Part shown: piece by piece, positions 1 through 8,963 of the stretch
Position numbering within the stretch: position 1 is the first letter of the stretch
Layout: each line of letters opens with the position of its first letter
Source: Curtobacterium sp. MCJR17_055
GTDB lineage: Bacteria > Actinomycetota > Actinomycetes > Actinomycetales > Microbacteriaceae
DNA length: 64,000 nt
Reading direction: 5' to 3'
NCBI RefSeq assembly: GCF_003224335.1
Contig: NZ_QKLF01000002.1
Coordinates: 372,001 to 436,000, forward strand
The notes under the pieces: model-generated
Database searches by the model: none
What the model was told of the DNA's origin: nothing
What the model saw: the letters and a program-made list of their open reading frames with translations, nothing else
Translations under genes and position numbers: made by a program

Positions 1-394
1 GCCTGCGGGATACCCCAGGTCGAACGCCTTCAAGCGCGACCTGGCAGGGTCGTGTCGCTGGCCGAACTACAGCATCGAGGTCGCGAGCTGACCCAGGTCG
101 CGCTCACCGGCGGCGTCGCCCTGCAACAGGGTCAGTCTGCCGCCTGGCGCTCCGTCTACGGTCGTTCACCACGCACGAGTCGGGCAGCGGCTGCCAGCTG
201 CTTCTGCGCTCAGCAAGGCGGTTCGGGATCCTGACCGCTCAACCCTGGTGCGGAGCCGTTCTCGGCGGACGCACGGGCTGCTTCCGCGGCTAGGTAGCCG
301 GTGATGTCGATGGGCTGAGTCGGGGGGAGGTGGATGTCTTCGGGGCGGACGGGGTGCTGCATCAGCTGGCCACTTTCGTTCGACGAGCGGAGGA
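1..394. other. Stretch without a supported gene
   Basis: I find no gene here that I can support. A short minus-strand frame (363 down to 210) gives about 50 residues after an ATG, but it runs directly on from the MMPL terminator, has no ribosome binding site and resembles nothing I recognise. The plus-strand frame open at the left edge is equally unconvincing. It may be eroded coding sequence or simply spacer. Confidence 0.5.
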
Positions 395-428
395 CGAAGG
401 GCCCCGGTGTGTTCACCGGGGCCCTTCG
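395..428 (-). terminator. Hairpin terminator after the MMPL gene
   Basis: A perfect 15-bp stem (395-409 pairing with 414-428) closes a 4-base loop. It begins six bases past the stop codon of the MMPL transporter. There is no strong T-run, as is usual in high-GC actinobacteria. The symmetry means it could work in both directions. Confidence 0.8.
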
Positions 429-433
429 GAGTG

Positions 434-2641
434 TCAGCCGACGAGGACTCGTGGCTGGTCGTGCGCGGCGGGTGCCGCGTCGTCGTGCTTGTCGAGGGCG
501 TGGCCTTCGACGTCGACGTCGGGGAGGACCTTGTCGAGCCACTTGGGGATCCACCAGGCGGAGCGTCCGAGGAGGGACAGCGCAGCCGGCATGAGGACCA
601 TGCGGACGATGAACGCGTCCGCGGCGACGCCGACGAGGAGACCGAACGCGATGGAGGCGCCGATCGCGAACTCTCCGGTGGCGAACCCGCCGAAGACGAC
701 GATCATGATGCTCGCGGCGGCGACGAGGACGGGTCCGGATCGGGAGAAGCCCTCGCGGATCGCCTGCTTCGGGTCGAGGCCCTTGCGGTACATCTCCTGG
801 ATGCGGGAGACGAGGAACACCTGGTAGTCCATCGCGAGTCCGAAGAGCACTCCGACGAGCAGCAGCGGCAGGATGCTCAGCATCGGGTCACCCTGCGGTG
901 CGGGCAGGAAGTCCAGCCAGCCCCACTGGAACACCGCGACGCTCGCGCCGAAGGATGCGCCGACGGAGAGCAGGTAGCCGAGCGTCGCGATCACGGGGAT
1001 GAGGAGCGATCGGAACAGGACGATGAGCAGGATGATCGAGATGACGACGATGACGATGACGTACTTCACCAGCGCCTGAGCGAGCTGGTCGTCGGAGTCG
1101 ATGCCGATCGCGGTCTCACCGGTGACCTCGAGGTGCGCTCCGCTGATGGTGTCCGCGTCGTCACGGATCTGGTGCACCAGGTCCTTGGTGGAGTCGTCGA
1201 TCGGCCCTTCGGTCGGGATGACAGTGATCCGTGCGTAGTCGCCGTCGGAGCTGACCTGAGCCGGGACGACCTGCTGCACGCCGTCGAGAGCGGTGAGTTC
1301 CTTCTCGATCACGGCGGTCTTCGAGGTGATGTCGTCGCCCTCGGCCAGGACGATCAGGGGGCTCTGGATGCCGCCGAACTCGCCGACGATGAGGTCGTAG
1401 GCGGTACGTTCGGTGGACTCCGGGTCGGACCCGCCGGGGACGTTGGAGGCGGTCTTCATGCTGAGCATGGGGAGCGCGACGACGACGAGGACGAGCACCC
1501 CGCTCAGGAGGGACACGATCGGGCGCTTCACGACGAAGCTGCCCCACGAGCGGAGGACGCCGCGCTTCTGCGGGCCGTCTTCGGTGAAGAGCTCCCCGCG
1601 CTGCAGTGCCGCACGGTGCTTCTTCGACAGGGCCTTCACACCCATGAACCGCATCAGTGCCGGCAGCAGGGTGAGCGAGAGCAGGACGGCGACGGCGACG
1701 GCGAACGCGGCCGCGACACCCATCTCGGTGATGTAGCTGAGGTTCGCGACCAGGAGCGCGACGAGGGCGACGATGACGGTCATGCCGGCGAAGACCACGG
1801 CGGTGCCGGCGGTACCGGTTGCCCGGGCGATCGCGTCGTCGACCCTCCGTCCGGAGCGGAGTTCGGTCTTGAAGCGGGACAGGATGAAGAGGCTGTAGTC
1901 GATCCCGACGGCGAGGCCGAGCATGGTCGCGAGGATGATCGCGTTGTCACCGATCGGGGTGAGCGCGCCGTAGGCGAGGACACCGATCAGGCCGACGCCG
2001 ACGCCGTAGACGGCGACGAGGAGGTTGATGCCCGCGGCGAGGAGCGAGCCGAACGTGATCGCGAGGATGATGAACGCGATGATGACGCCGGCGCCTTCAC
2101 CCGGGCCGGTGGCCGGGGCGCCGAGGGGAACCAGGTTCCCGCCGAGCTCGACGCCGAGCGCCGGAGGAGCGTTCTCCTGCAGGTCGAGGGCCGCGTCGTA
2201 GAACTTCGTCTGCTGGGCCTTCGTCAGGTCGCCGTAGGTCACCGTGGCGACGGCGATCGTGCGGTCCTTCGAGATGTACGGCTGTTCGGCGTTCAGTGGG
2301 TCGCTGACGGACTGGACTCCGTCGACCTTGTCAGCCTTCGCGAGGAACGACTCGATCTGTTTCGCAGTCGACGCGTCCGTGACGTCGCCGGACTCCGGTT
2401 GGAACACCAGCTGCAGGGACGCGGTGTCCGAGCCGGTCGTGGAGGGGAACTCCTCGTTCATCCGCTCCAACGCCTGCGAGGCCTTGGTGTCGGGGATGCT
2501 CGTGGTCGCGGCGTCCTTCTCGATGCCGCTGCCGACGACGAAGATGCCGATCAGGACGGCCATGATCAGGAGCCACGCTCCGATCACCAGCCATCGGAAC
2601 CGGGCACTGAAGCGCCCGAGGTGGGACAGGAACGTGGACAT
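434..2641 (-). CDS. MMPL family transporter
   Basis: This 735-residue inner-membrane protein belongs to the MMPL branch of the RND superfamily, which exports lipids or hydrophobic compounds using the proton gradient. It shows the two-fold layout of the family: an N-terminal helix (about residues 12-36), an extracytoplasmic domain, a block of five or six membrane helices (about 180-330), then a second copy of the same arrangement ending near residue 700. The conserved DYSLFILSRFK stretch in the first helix block and the matching DYQVFLVSRIQEM in the second are diagnostic. An AAGGAAA sequence 5-6 bases upstream supports the ATG. It is a single-gene unit with a strong terminator, divergent from the SDR gene. 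The substrate cannot be read from the sequence; a drug or lipid exporter is the usual guess. Confidence 0.92.
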   Translation of the reverse strand: MSTFLSHLGRFSARFRWLVIGAWLLIMAVLIGIFVVGSGIEKDAATTSIPDTKASQALERMNEEFPSTTGSDTASLQLVFQPESGDVTDASTAKQIESFLAKADKVDGVQSVSDPLNAEQPYISKDRTIAVATVTYGDLTKAQQTKFYDAALDLQENAPPALGVELGGNLVPLGAPATGPGEGAGVIIAFIILAITFGSLLAAGINLLVAVYGVGVGLIGVLAYGALTPIGDNAIILATMLGLAVGIDYSLFILSRFKTELRSGRRVDDAIARATGTAGTAVVFAGMTVIVALVALLVANLSYITEMGVAAAFAVAVAVLLSLTLLPALMRFMGVKALSKKHRAALQRGELFTEDGPQKRGVLRSWGSFVVKRPIVSLLSGVLVLVVVALPMLSMKTASNVPGGSDPESTERTAYDLIVGEFGGIQSPLIVLAEGDDITSKTAVIEKELTALDGVQQVVPAQVSSDGDYARITVIPTEGPIDDSTKDLVHQIRDDADTISGAHLEVTGETAIGIDSDDQLAQALVKYVIVIVVISIILLIVLFRSLLIPVIATLGYLLSVGASFGASVAVFQWGWLDFLPAPQGDPMLSILPLLLVGVLFGLAMDYQVFLVSRIQEMYRKGLDPKQAIREGFSRSGPVLVAAASIMIVVFGGFATGEFAIGASIAFGLLVGVAADAFIVRMVLMPAALSLLGRSAWWIPKWLDKVLPDVDVEGHALDKHDDAAPAAHDQPRVLVG

Positions 2642-3028
2642 GCGGTTTCCTTCGTCGTCGTGGTCCGCGAGGTGCGAACAACGTCAACGATTCCGGGCGG
2701 AACGCTTCGGTACGGCCTCCTTTTGCAGCGTCCGAACTACTCCATTTGCAGTAGATCCCCCCTCTCCCAGCGCAACCAGTAGGCGCGACGGTCCGCTGCT
2801 CACTGAGCGGCAATCGGTTCCGGGGGACGCAGGTGATCGGATCAGGCGAGGAGGCAGACCTCCCACCCTCGTGCACAGCACCGCTGTCCGTCACGGTCGC
2901 CGATTGACGGTGTTGCGCCAGCGCTGCCGCACGTACTGCCGATGCAGTAGACCGATCGATCCGAGACGACGATGCGTCGCCCCGTGCAGAGCCGGACGGT
3001 GGGGGCACGCAACGAAAGGACGAACATC
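2642..3028. promoter_or_regulatory. Divergent intergenic region (MMPL / SDR)
   Basis: This 387-bp gap must hold the promoters of both divergent genes. Two similar elements, TTGCAGTAGATC near 2748 and ATGCAGTAGACC near 2942, lie in the same direction about 190 bp apart and could be regulator sites. No short open frame here has coding character. No dedicated regulator gene is adjacent. Confidence 0.4.
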
Positions 3029-4042
3029 ATGTCGAACGACACCACCATCCTCACCGCCGCCTCAACCGTCGGCACATGGTTGGACCACCCCGTCGGCGGT
3101 GAGCTCATCCGCGAGCTCCTCGCCCAGGGCGGCACCGACCCCGAGTCGCTCACTCCCGTACGTGGCCTGCCCCTACAGCAGCTCGTCGCACTCTCGAACG
3201 GTCAGCTCCCCCAGGCCGCGATCGACGGGCTGGTCCTCGCGGCGAACGGCGGAGAGATGCCCGTCGAAGCGGCGGCGAACGGCGACGCAGAGGTGGTCGT
3301 CCCGGGCCGCTTCGCGGGACAGACCGTCGTCGTCACCGGTGCCGGCGGCGGCATCGGCCGCGCCACCGCGTCCCGCATCGCCCGAGAAGGCGGGCGTGTA
3401 GTCGCAGTAGACATCGCCCCGGCCGGCTTGGAGGCACTGGTCGACGAGTTGCCCGGGTCTGATGTCGTGACCGTGGTCGGTGACATCACGAGCGAGGACG
3501 ACGTCCAACGCGTGGTCCAGGCCGCGGGCGACCGCATCGACGGACTCGCCAACGTCGCGGGCATCACCGACACGATGGCGCCACTGCACGAGACGTCCGA
3601 CGCCGTCTGGGAGCGCGTGATGGGCGTGAACGTCACTGGGATGTTCCGCCTGACCCGAGCGGTGCTGCCGGCCATGCTCGCGGCTCGGCGCGGCTCGGTC
3701 GTGAACATCGCCTCGGAGGCGGCGTTGCGTGGCAACGCGGCCGGGGTGGCCTACACAACGTCGAAGCACGCAGTCGTCGGCCTCACGAAGAACAGCGCCT
3801 TCATGTACGGCCCGAGCGGCATCCGGATCAACGCAGTAGCGCCGGGCGGCGTCGCAACCGGCATCCCGACCCGATTCGAGTCCGAGCTGGGATCATCCCG
3901 GCTCCAGCCGCTCCTGCAGACGATCCCGGCGGTGGCGACGGCGCAGCAGCTCGCCGCGTCGATCACGTTCCTCCTCAGCGACGACGGCACGAACCTCAAC
4001 GGAGTCGTCCTGCCGTCCGACGGCGGATGGTCGGTCCAGTAG
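3029..4042 (+). CDS. SDR family oxidoreductase with N-terminal extension
   Basis: This 337-residue protein is a classical short-chain dehydrogenase/reductase joined to an unusual N-terminal segment. The Rossmann part starts near residue 95 and has the cofactor motif T103-G110 (TGAGGGIG), the NVAG strand motif, catalytic Ser229, and the YxxxK pair Tyr242/Lys246. It should reduce a carbonyl or oxidise an alcohol with NAD(P); the substrate is unknown. Residues 13-75 form a helical module that classical SDRs lack and that resembles the C-terminal end of the GH3 enzyme at 9769-12060. The ATG at 3029 is preceded by GAAAGGA. An in-frame start at 2972 is possible but lacks a ribosome binding site. 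The next gene begins 33 bp after the stop if its GTG start is right. Confidence 0.9.
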   Translation: MSNDTTILTAASTVGTWLDHPVGGELIRELLAQGGTDPESLTPVRGLPLQQLVALSNGQLPQAAIDGLVLAANGGEMPVEAAANGDAEVVVPGRFAGQTVVVTGAGGGIGRATASRIAREGGRVVAVDIAPAGLEALVDELPGSDVVTVVGDITSEDDVQRVVQAAGDRIDGLANVAGITDTMAPLHETSDAVWERVMGVNVTGMFRLTRAVLPAMLAARRGSVVNIASEAALRGNAAGVAYTTSKHAVVGLTKNSAFMYGPSGIRINAVAPGGVATGIPTRFESELGSSRLQPLLQTIPAVATAQQLAASITFLLSDDGTNLNGVVLPSDGGWSVQ

Positions 4043-4074
4043 TCGACACGGTCACGGACTGGACGGGAGGCGCC

Positions 4075-5898
4075 GTGCGAGCTCACGACGCGCGTCCCGT
4101 CCGTTTCGTGGTGCCGCCCCTTCGCAACACGCTCACCCAGCTGGTCCGGGTCCCGGCCCGCGTGTGGCTGCTGCTCCTGGTGGCCTCCGCTGTCATCGCG
4201 GTGGCCGCGCGTCCAGCGGCTCGGTGGTCGATCGCGCTCGCGACCGACCACCGAGCCAACGGGGTGGCTGCGACCCCAACCGGTTTCGCTGCCCTGCTCG
4301 GTGACCCGATCGCCCTCGCCGGGATCGCGACCGCGGCGGGTCTCACGCTCGCCGCCACCCTCTGCTGGGCCGTCCTCGTCCTGACGGTTGCCGACCTCCA
4401 ACTCGCAGGTGAGCCGCTGTCCGTCCGAGCAGCGGCGCGTGGAACCCTGGCTTCGGCTCGACGGTTCCTCCGCCCGGGCGTGGTCGTGACCGGGCTACAG
4501 CTCGCCGTGTTGCAGCCCCTAGCAGGGATCGCGGTGTTCGCGCCGCTCACGGGCGGACTCGCTGTCCCACCGTTCATCGGGCGGGAATTCCTCAAGGCGC
4601 CGCTCAGCGCGACACTCTGGTGCACCCTCGCTGCCCTGGTCGTCTTCGTCAGCCTCCGTCTCATTCTCGCTCCGGCGTTCATGATCGTCGCTGGGCAGGG
4701 GCCGGCCGCAGGGATCATCGCCAGCCTCCGAGCCACACGCCGCGGTGGTCTCGCCGTCGCAGGTCAGGTGACGGTGCTGCTCGCTGGCTCCACCATCGTC
4801 AACTCGCTGGTCATCCGGACTTCGACTGCACTGATGAGACTCGTCCCGTCCGTGCGGGTACAGGAAGCGGTCGATGTCCTCCCGGTCCTGGTCCTGTCCG
4901 CTCTCTCGGTCGTGGTCGCGCAGGCGGTCGCCCTGTCCCTCGTGGGGACCGTCCGGGCAACAGTCGGACGGCCACCCGCTGTGAACGAACGGGTCCACGT
5001 CCGGCGTTCGGCGTCTGGCCGCTTCGTGGCGGTGGGGATGGTCGTCACCCTGGGCTGCAGCATGCTCCTCGTTCCCTCGCCCGCCGTGTCACGACCTGCC
5101 GTCCCCCCGTCCGTCGTCGGCTCAGAAGGAGGCGCCTCGGTCATCGCCCATCGTGGGCACGATCGTGGCGGTCCGGAGAACACGATCGCGGGCCTCGAAG
5201 CGGCGGCTGCCCTGCATGCGGACCGTGTGGAGGTCGACGTCCAGCAGACGCGGGACGGCACGTTCGTCGCGAGTCACGACACGAACCTCCTCGTGCTCGC
5301 AGGCCGGGACGAGGACATCCCGAACATGTCGACCGCTGCAGTCACGAGCACAACCGTCCGGATGCACGGCCGCGCCGACACCATCCCGACGATGACCGCC
5401 TACGTTGAGCACGCACGACAGCTCGGCATGCCGCTGCTCATCGAACTCAAGGTGACGGCAGCGACCAACGGCGGATCCGTGCGGGACCTGTTTGCGCAGC
5501 TCGATCGTGTGGGCCTACCGCCCGGCACGTGGTTCCACTCGCTGGACCCGACGGTCGTGCACGAGATGCTCGAGCAGCACCCGGAGCACCGTGTCGGCCT
5601 GACTGTGGGGCCACACGTCGGTCCACTCCCGGAGCTCCCCGTCGACTTCTACGCGGTGGAACAGGCGTCCATCACATCGGCGATGATCCGTCGGGCCCAT
5701 CGCGACGGACGGGCGGTCTATGCATGGACGGCGAACAGCGACGTGCGCATCCGGGTCCTGCTCAGGGCGGGCCTGGACGGCGTCATCACCGACCGGCCGG
5801 TGGCGGCCCGTAGGCTGGTCGCGGGCATTGCACGCGAGTCGCCGGGGGCACCGGGAGTGCTCCGGGACGAGCTCAGGCTTCGCTGGCTCGTCTCCTGA
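4075..5898 (+). CDS. Membrane-anchored glycerophosphodiester phosphodiesterase
   Basis: The protein (607 residues from this GTG) joins an N-terminal polytopic membrane domain to a C-terminal GDPD catalytic domain. This architecture is known from actinobacterial and Gram-positive glycerophosphodiesterases. The first 330 residues carry about seven hydrophobic helices. The catalytic domain opens with the hallmark IAHRGHDRGGPENT (metal and phosphate binding), followed by VEVDVQQTRDG and HDTNL, and closes with the TIM-barrel strands typical of the family. It hydrolyses glycerophosphodiesters to glycerol-3-phosphate and an alcohol, probably at the outer membrane face. I chose GTG 4075 because GGGAGG lies just upstream. 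The in-frame ATG at 4027 would overlap the SDR gene by 16 bases and has no clear ribosome binding site. Confidence 0.87.
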   Translation: MRAHDARPVRFVVPPLRNTLTQLVRVPARVWLLLLVASAVIAVAARPAARWSIALATDHRANGVAATPTGFAALLGDPIALAGIATAAGLTLAATLCWAVLVLTVADLQLAGEPLSVRAAARGTLASARRFLRPGVVVTGLQLAVLQPLAGIAVFAPLTGGLAVPPFIGREFLKAPLSATLWCTLAALVVFVSLRLILAPAFMIVAGQGPAAGIIASLRATRRGGLAVAGQVTVLLAGSTIVNSLVIRTSTALMRLVPSVRVQEAVDVLPVLVLSALSVVVAQAVALSLVGTVRATVGRPPAVNERVHVRRSASGRFVAVGMVVTLGCSMLLVPSPAVSRPAVPPSVVGSEGGASVIAHRGHDRGGPENTIAGLEAAAALHADRVEVDVQQTRDGTFVASHDTNLLVLAGRDEDIPNMSTAAVTSTTVRMHGRADTIPTMTAYVEHARQLGMPLLIELKVTAATNGGSVRDLFAQLDRVGLPPGTWFHSLDPTVVHEMLEQHPEHRVGLTVGPHVGPLPELPVDFYAVEQASITSAMIRRAHRDGRAVYAWTANSDVRIRVLLRAGLDGVITDRPVAARRLVAGIARESPGAPGVLRDELRLRWLVS

Positions 5899-5916
5899 CG
5901 AAAGTCCGAGGTCTGG

Positions 5917-6996
5917 TCATCCGCCGTTCGACTGCTGCGTACCCCTGCCGTAGGCGCGGAACTCGTACACGAACGACCCACCCGGGCCGCTCACCGTCAT
6001 GTACGCATCGGTCGTCCCCGGCTTGATCGCGAGGTTCGTCGCGGAGGTCACGGCTCGCCGGTCGTGACTGGGCACGGTGACCTGCGCGACCGGGTCACCG
6101 TCGCGACTGAAGACATCGATCACGGGCTTCCCTTCGTACCCCTGGTAGACGTTGCCGGCGGCATCGACGGCGACGGAGTCGACCCGGCTCGCCCCGGCGT
6201 CAGGCCGGATGGCGGGATACACCGCCGTCGCCTCCTCGTGTTCGGCGTCGAGCTGGACGTGGTCGATCTGGTTGCGGTTGTACTCGCTCACCCACAGCCC
6301 ACGGTGGTCCTCGTCGAAGGCGATTCCGTTCGCCGACGCGAGCCCGTCGAGCACCACCGTGGCGCGGTGGGTAGCAGCGTCGATCCGAACGACCCGTCCG
6401 ACAGGGTCCTCCGTCGATGCAGCATTCCCTGCCGCATCGCTGACGAACATGTTCCCGTCCTGGTCGAAGGTCAAGTCGTCCGGCTGCATGGGCCGGCCGT
6501 CGACGGGGCCCTCGAACTCGACGCGGAGGCCACCGCCCCGGCCGTCCAGGCTGACGACCTTCCCCGTTGCGAAGTCGGTGACGTACAATCGGCCGTCGCG
6601 CGGGTTGGACTGCGCAGAAGTCGGCGCGGCGAGCCCCGCACCGTCCCCGAACGCCGTGACCTTCCGGCGGTCGAGGTCGATCCGGACGACCTTCGGCCGC
6701 GCGGTTCCGGCGGTGACGTCGACGGCGATGAGTCGCCCGTCAGCAGCGAACGTCGGCCCTTCGAGCAGCGGTCCGTACCCGGTGCCGGCTTCCGGTGCAG
6801 GCGCGACCTGGACGACGCGGCGTGCTGTCCGGTCGTCCGTGCGCGCTGTAGCCGGGGCCGCGTGGTCCGCGGGCGCAGCGCAGCCCGACAGCACGACTGC
6901 TGCGGCCGCCGACATCGTCAGCACCGCGCCGATTCGTACTCTGCCGGATCGCGCGGCTCCTTCCCACGGTGTACCGCTCGTGTACAGCTGGCGCAT
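5917..6996 (-). CDS. Beta-propeller lipoprotein (SMP-30/gluconolactonase-like)
   Basis: This 359-residue exported protein starts at the ATG that shares its A with the stop codon of the monooxygenase gene (TGATG), so the two are translationally coupled. A signal peptide ends in the lipobox LSGC, giving a lipid-anchored protein at the membrane surface. The mature part has repeated propeller blades. The blade phrases QPDDLTFDQDGNMFVSD and ANGIAFDEDHRGLWVSE match the metal-site loops of SMP-30/gluconolactonase-type propellers. Such enzymes hydrolyse lactones or esters, which are the products of Baeyer-Villiger oxidation, so pairing with the upstream gene makes biochemical sense. That functional link is inference; a purely binding role is also possible. 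Confidence 0.8.
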   Translation of the reverse strand: MRQLYTSGTPWEGAARSGRVRIGAVLTMSAAAAVVLSGCAAPADHAAPATARTDDRTARRVVQVAPAPEAGTGYGPLLEGPTFAADGRLIAVDVTAGTARPKVVRIDLDRRKVTAFGDGAGLAAPTSAQSNPRDGRLYVTDFATGKVVSLDGRGGGLRVEFEGPVDGRPMQPDDLTFDQDGNMFVSDAAGNAASTEDPVGRVVRIDAATHRATVVLDGLASANGIAFDEDHRGLWVSEYNRNQIDHVQLDAEHEEATAVYPAIRPDAGASRVDSVAVDAAGNVYQGYEGKPVIDVFSRDGDPVAQVTVPSHDRRAVTSATNLAIKPGTTDAYMTVSGPGGSFVYEFRAYGRGTQQSNGG

Positions 6997-8813
6997 CAGG
7001 AGGCGCTGACGGCGAGTTCGGGCACCAGGACCTCGTCGATCGAGGACTCCCGCCATTGCCGGAGCAGCTCGTGGAACCGGACCGGGCCGGGGCTGTACCC
7101 GCCGCCGCCGCGCTTCCGGGTGCCCTCACCGTTGTAGTAGCCGGGCGTGCACTCCGCCAGGAACGCAGCGTTGTCCACTTCCACATCGCGGATCGTCGCC
7201 AACCACCGGTCCTCGGCCTCCACCGTCGGTTCCACCTGCCGGGCGCCATCGTCGCGAGCGTGCTCGAGGATCGCTGCGATGTGGGTCGCCTGCTCCTGCA
7301 GGATGTGGACGAAGTTCACCGAGTTCGCGTTCTGCAGCGCACCGAGGTGGAACAGGTTCGGGAACCCGTGGGACACGAATCCGTGCAGCGTCCGCGGGCC
7401 TCGCGCCCACGCTTCGAGCAGCTGCGTGCCGTCCCGGCCGTGGACGGGCAGTGTCCCGGAGATCACTCCGGAGACGCCGGTCTCGAACCCGGTGGCGAAG
7501 ACGACAACGTCGACTTCGTACTCGGTGTCGCCGACGACCACGGCGGTCTCGGTCATCGCGGTGATCCCGCCGGTGTCGGCGGTGTCGACCAGTGTCACGT
7601 TCGGACGGTTGAAGGTCTGCAGGTACTTGTCGCTGAACGTCGGCCGCTTGCACATGTACCGGTACCAGGGCTTGAGGACCTCTGCGGTCGCAGGGTCCGT
7701 GACGACGGAGTCGACCCGCGCTCGGATCTGGTCCATCTTGCGGGCGTCCGCGATCTCGATCAGCCGGTCGCGTTCCTCCGGGTCGAGCGTGTCCTCCGTC
7801 TGCCCGGTCAGCATCGTGCGTTGCAGCGCCGCGGTGGAGGTCCATCCGTCCTGGATGAGGTCCACGTCGGTTTCCTCGCCGGAGACGACCGCGAGGAAGT
7901 TCTCCATGCGTTCCTGCTGCCATCCGGTCGGGAGGCCCGTGGTCCAGTCCGCGGGCAGGTCGCGGTTGTCGCGGACGTCGACGCTCGACGGGGTGCGCTG
8001 GAACACCGTGAGGTGTTCGGCGTCCTCCGCGACGAGGGGGATCACCTGGATGCCGGTCGCACCGGTCCCGACGACCGCGACGCGCTTGTCGGCGAGGCCG
8101 GTCATCCCGCCGGTCTGGTCGCCACCCGTGTAGCCGTAGTCCCACCGGCTGGTGTGGAACGTGTGACCCGTGAACGTCTCGATGCCCGGGATGGCGGGGA
8201 GCTTCGGTTGGGAGAGCGATCCGGAGGAGACGATCACGTACCGGGCGCGCATCGCGTCGCCGCGGTCGGTCCGGACGTCCCACTCGGCTGCGTCGTCGTC
8301 CCATCGGAGCTCCGTCACACGGGTGTGGAACAGCACGTCGTCGTACAGGTCGAAGTGCCGTGCCATCGCCATCGCGTGCTGCCGGATCTCCTCCCCCGGT
8401 GCGTACCGCCGTGTGGGGACCGTCCCGACCTCCTCGAGCAGTGGCATGTAGACGGAGGCCTCGATGTCGCAGTGGATGCCCGGGTACCGGTTCCAGTACC
8501 ACGTCCCGCCGAAGTCGCCCCCTTCCTCGGTCATGCGGATGTCGGTGAAGCCCGCCTGCCGCAGCCGGGCACCGGTCAGGAGTCCACCGAACCCACCGCC
8601 GACGACGAGCACCTCGACGCGGTCGGTCTTCTCCGGCCGGTCGGTGCGGGGCGTGTAGGGGTCCGTCGCCCAGTACCCGAAGGCCCCGCGTGTGCCCTGG
8701 TACTGCCGCAGCCCGTCCGGGCGGACGCGTCGATCTCGTTCGACCCGGTACCGGGCGCGCAGCGCGTCCAACTCGGTCTCGCTCATTGTGCTGTCCGTGG
8801 CGATGTCCGTCAT
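6996..8813 (-). CDS. Baeyer-Villiger flavin monooxygenase
   Basis: This 605-residue cytoplasmic flavoprotein inserts oxygen next to a ketone carbonyl using NADPH and O2, giving an ester or lactone. The FAD-binding GGGFGG (72-77) follows an about 65-residue N-terminal extension. The class-defining Baeyer-Villiger fingerprint FxGxxxHxxxWD is present exactly at F214-D225, and a second Rossmann motif (VGTGATG) for NADPH follows near residue 245. The conserved GGTWYWNRYPGIHCD segment is characteristic of cyclohexanone/phenylacetone monooxygenase relatives. GAGGAG upstream supports the ATG. It is the first gene of a two-gene operon with the lipoprotein. A TetR regulator lies just upstream in the same orientation and may control it. 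The native substrate is unknown. Confidence 0.93.
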   Translation of the reverse strand: MTDIATDSTMSETELDALRARYRVERDRRVRPDGLRQYQGTRGAFGYWATDPYTPRTDRPEKTDRVEVLVVGGGFGGLLTGARLRQAGFTDIRMTEEGGDFGGTWYWNRYPGIHCDIEASVYMPLLEEVGTVPTRRYAPGEEIRQHAMAMARHFDLYDDVLFHTRVTELRWDDDAAEWDVRTDRGDAMRARYVIVSSGSLSQPKLPAIPGIETFTGHTFHTSRWDYGYTGGDQTGGMTGLADKRVAVVGTGATGIQVIPLVAEDAEHLTVFQRTPSSVDVRDNRDLPADWTTGLPTGWQQERMENFLAVVSGEETDVDLIQDGWTSTAALQRTMLTGQTEDTLDPEERDRLIEIADARKMDQIRARVDSVVTDPATAEVLKPWYRYMCKRPTFSDKYLQTFNRPNVTLVDTADTGGITAMTETAVVVGDTEYEVDVVVFATGFETGVSGVISGTLPVHGRDGTQLLEAWARGPRTLHGFVSHGFPNLFHLGALQNANSVNFVHILQEQATHIAAILEHARDDGARQVEPTVEAEDRWLATIRDVEVDNAAFLAECTPGYYNGEGTRKRGGGGYSPGPVRFHELLRQWRESSIDEVLVPELAVSAS

Positions 8814-8885
8814 CGTGCTCCTCGCGATGGGTCTGGCGGCAACAGGTGTTGCCGCTCCGACCAGTCAACCTCGGAGCCATCAGTG

Positions 8886-8901
8886 AATCAAACGCATGAT
8901 T
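8886..8901. promoter_or_regulatory. Short inverted repeat upstream of the monooxygenase gene
   Basis: AATCA and TGATT arms flank 6 bases in an AT-rich patch 72 bp upstream of the monooxygenase ATG, between it and the TetR gene. The position suits an operator or promoter element for the monooxygenase-lipoprotein operon. The arms are short, so this is tentative. Confidence 0.35.
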
Positions 8902-8963
8902 TAAATTCTCGGGATACTTCCACGTGCCACGAACGGGGGGTCCCCCGAACGGTGGACCTGGGT

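Noticed and set aside
210..363. A 50-residue minus-strand peptide at the left edge as a real gene
   Set aside because: It has no ribosome binding site, continues openly through the MMPL terminator and has no recognisable similarity.
407..2782. A 791-codon plus-strand frame opposite the MMPL gene
   Set aside because: It is the high-GC antisense shadow of the MMPL gene: Asp/Glu/Arg-rich, without domains or a ribosome binding site.
8916..8935. A CACGTG element near the TetR/monooxygenase genes as a fourth parS
   Set aside because: The flanks do not match the parS consensus on either side of the core.
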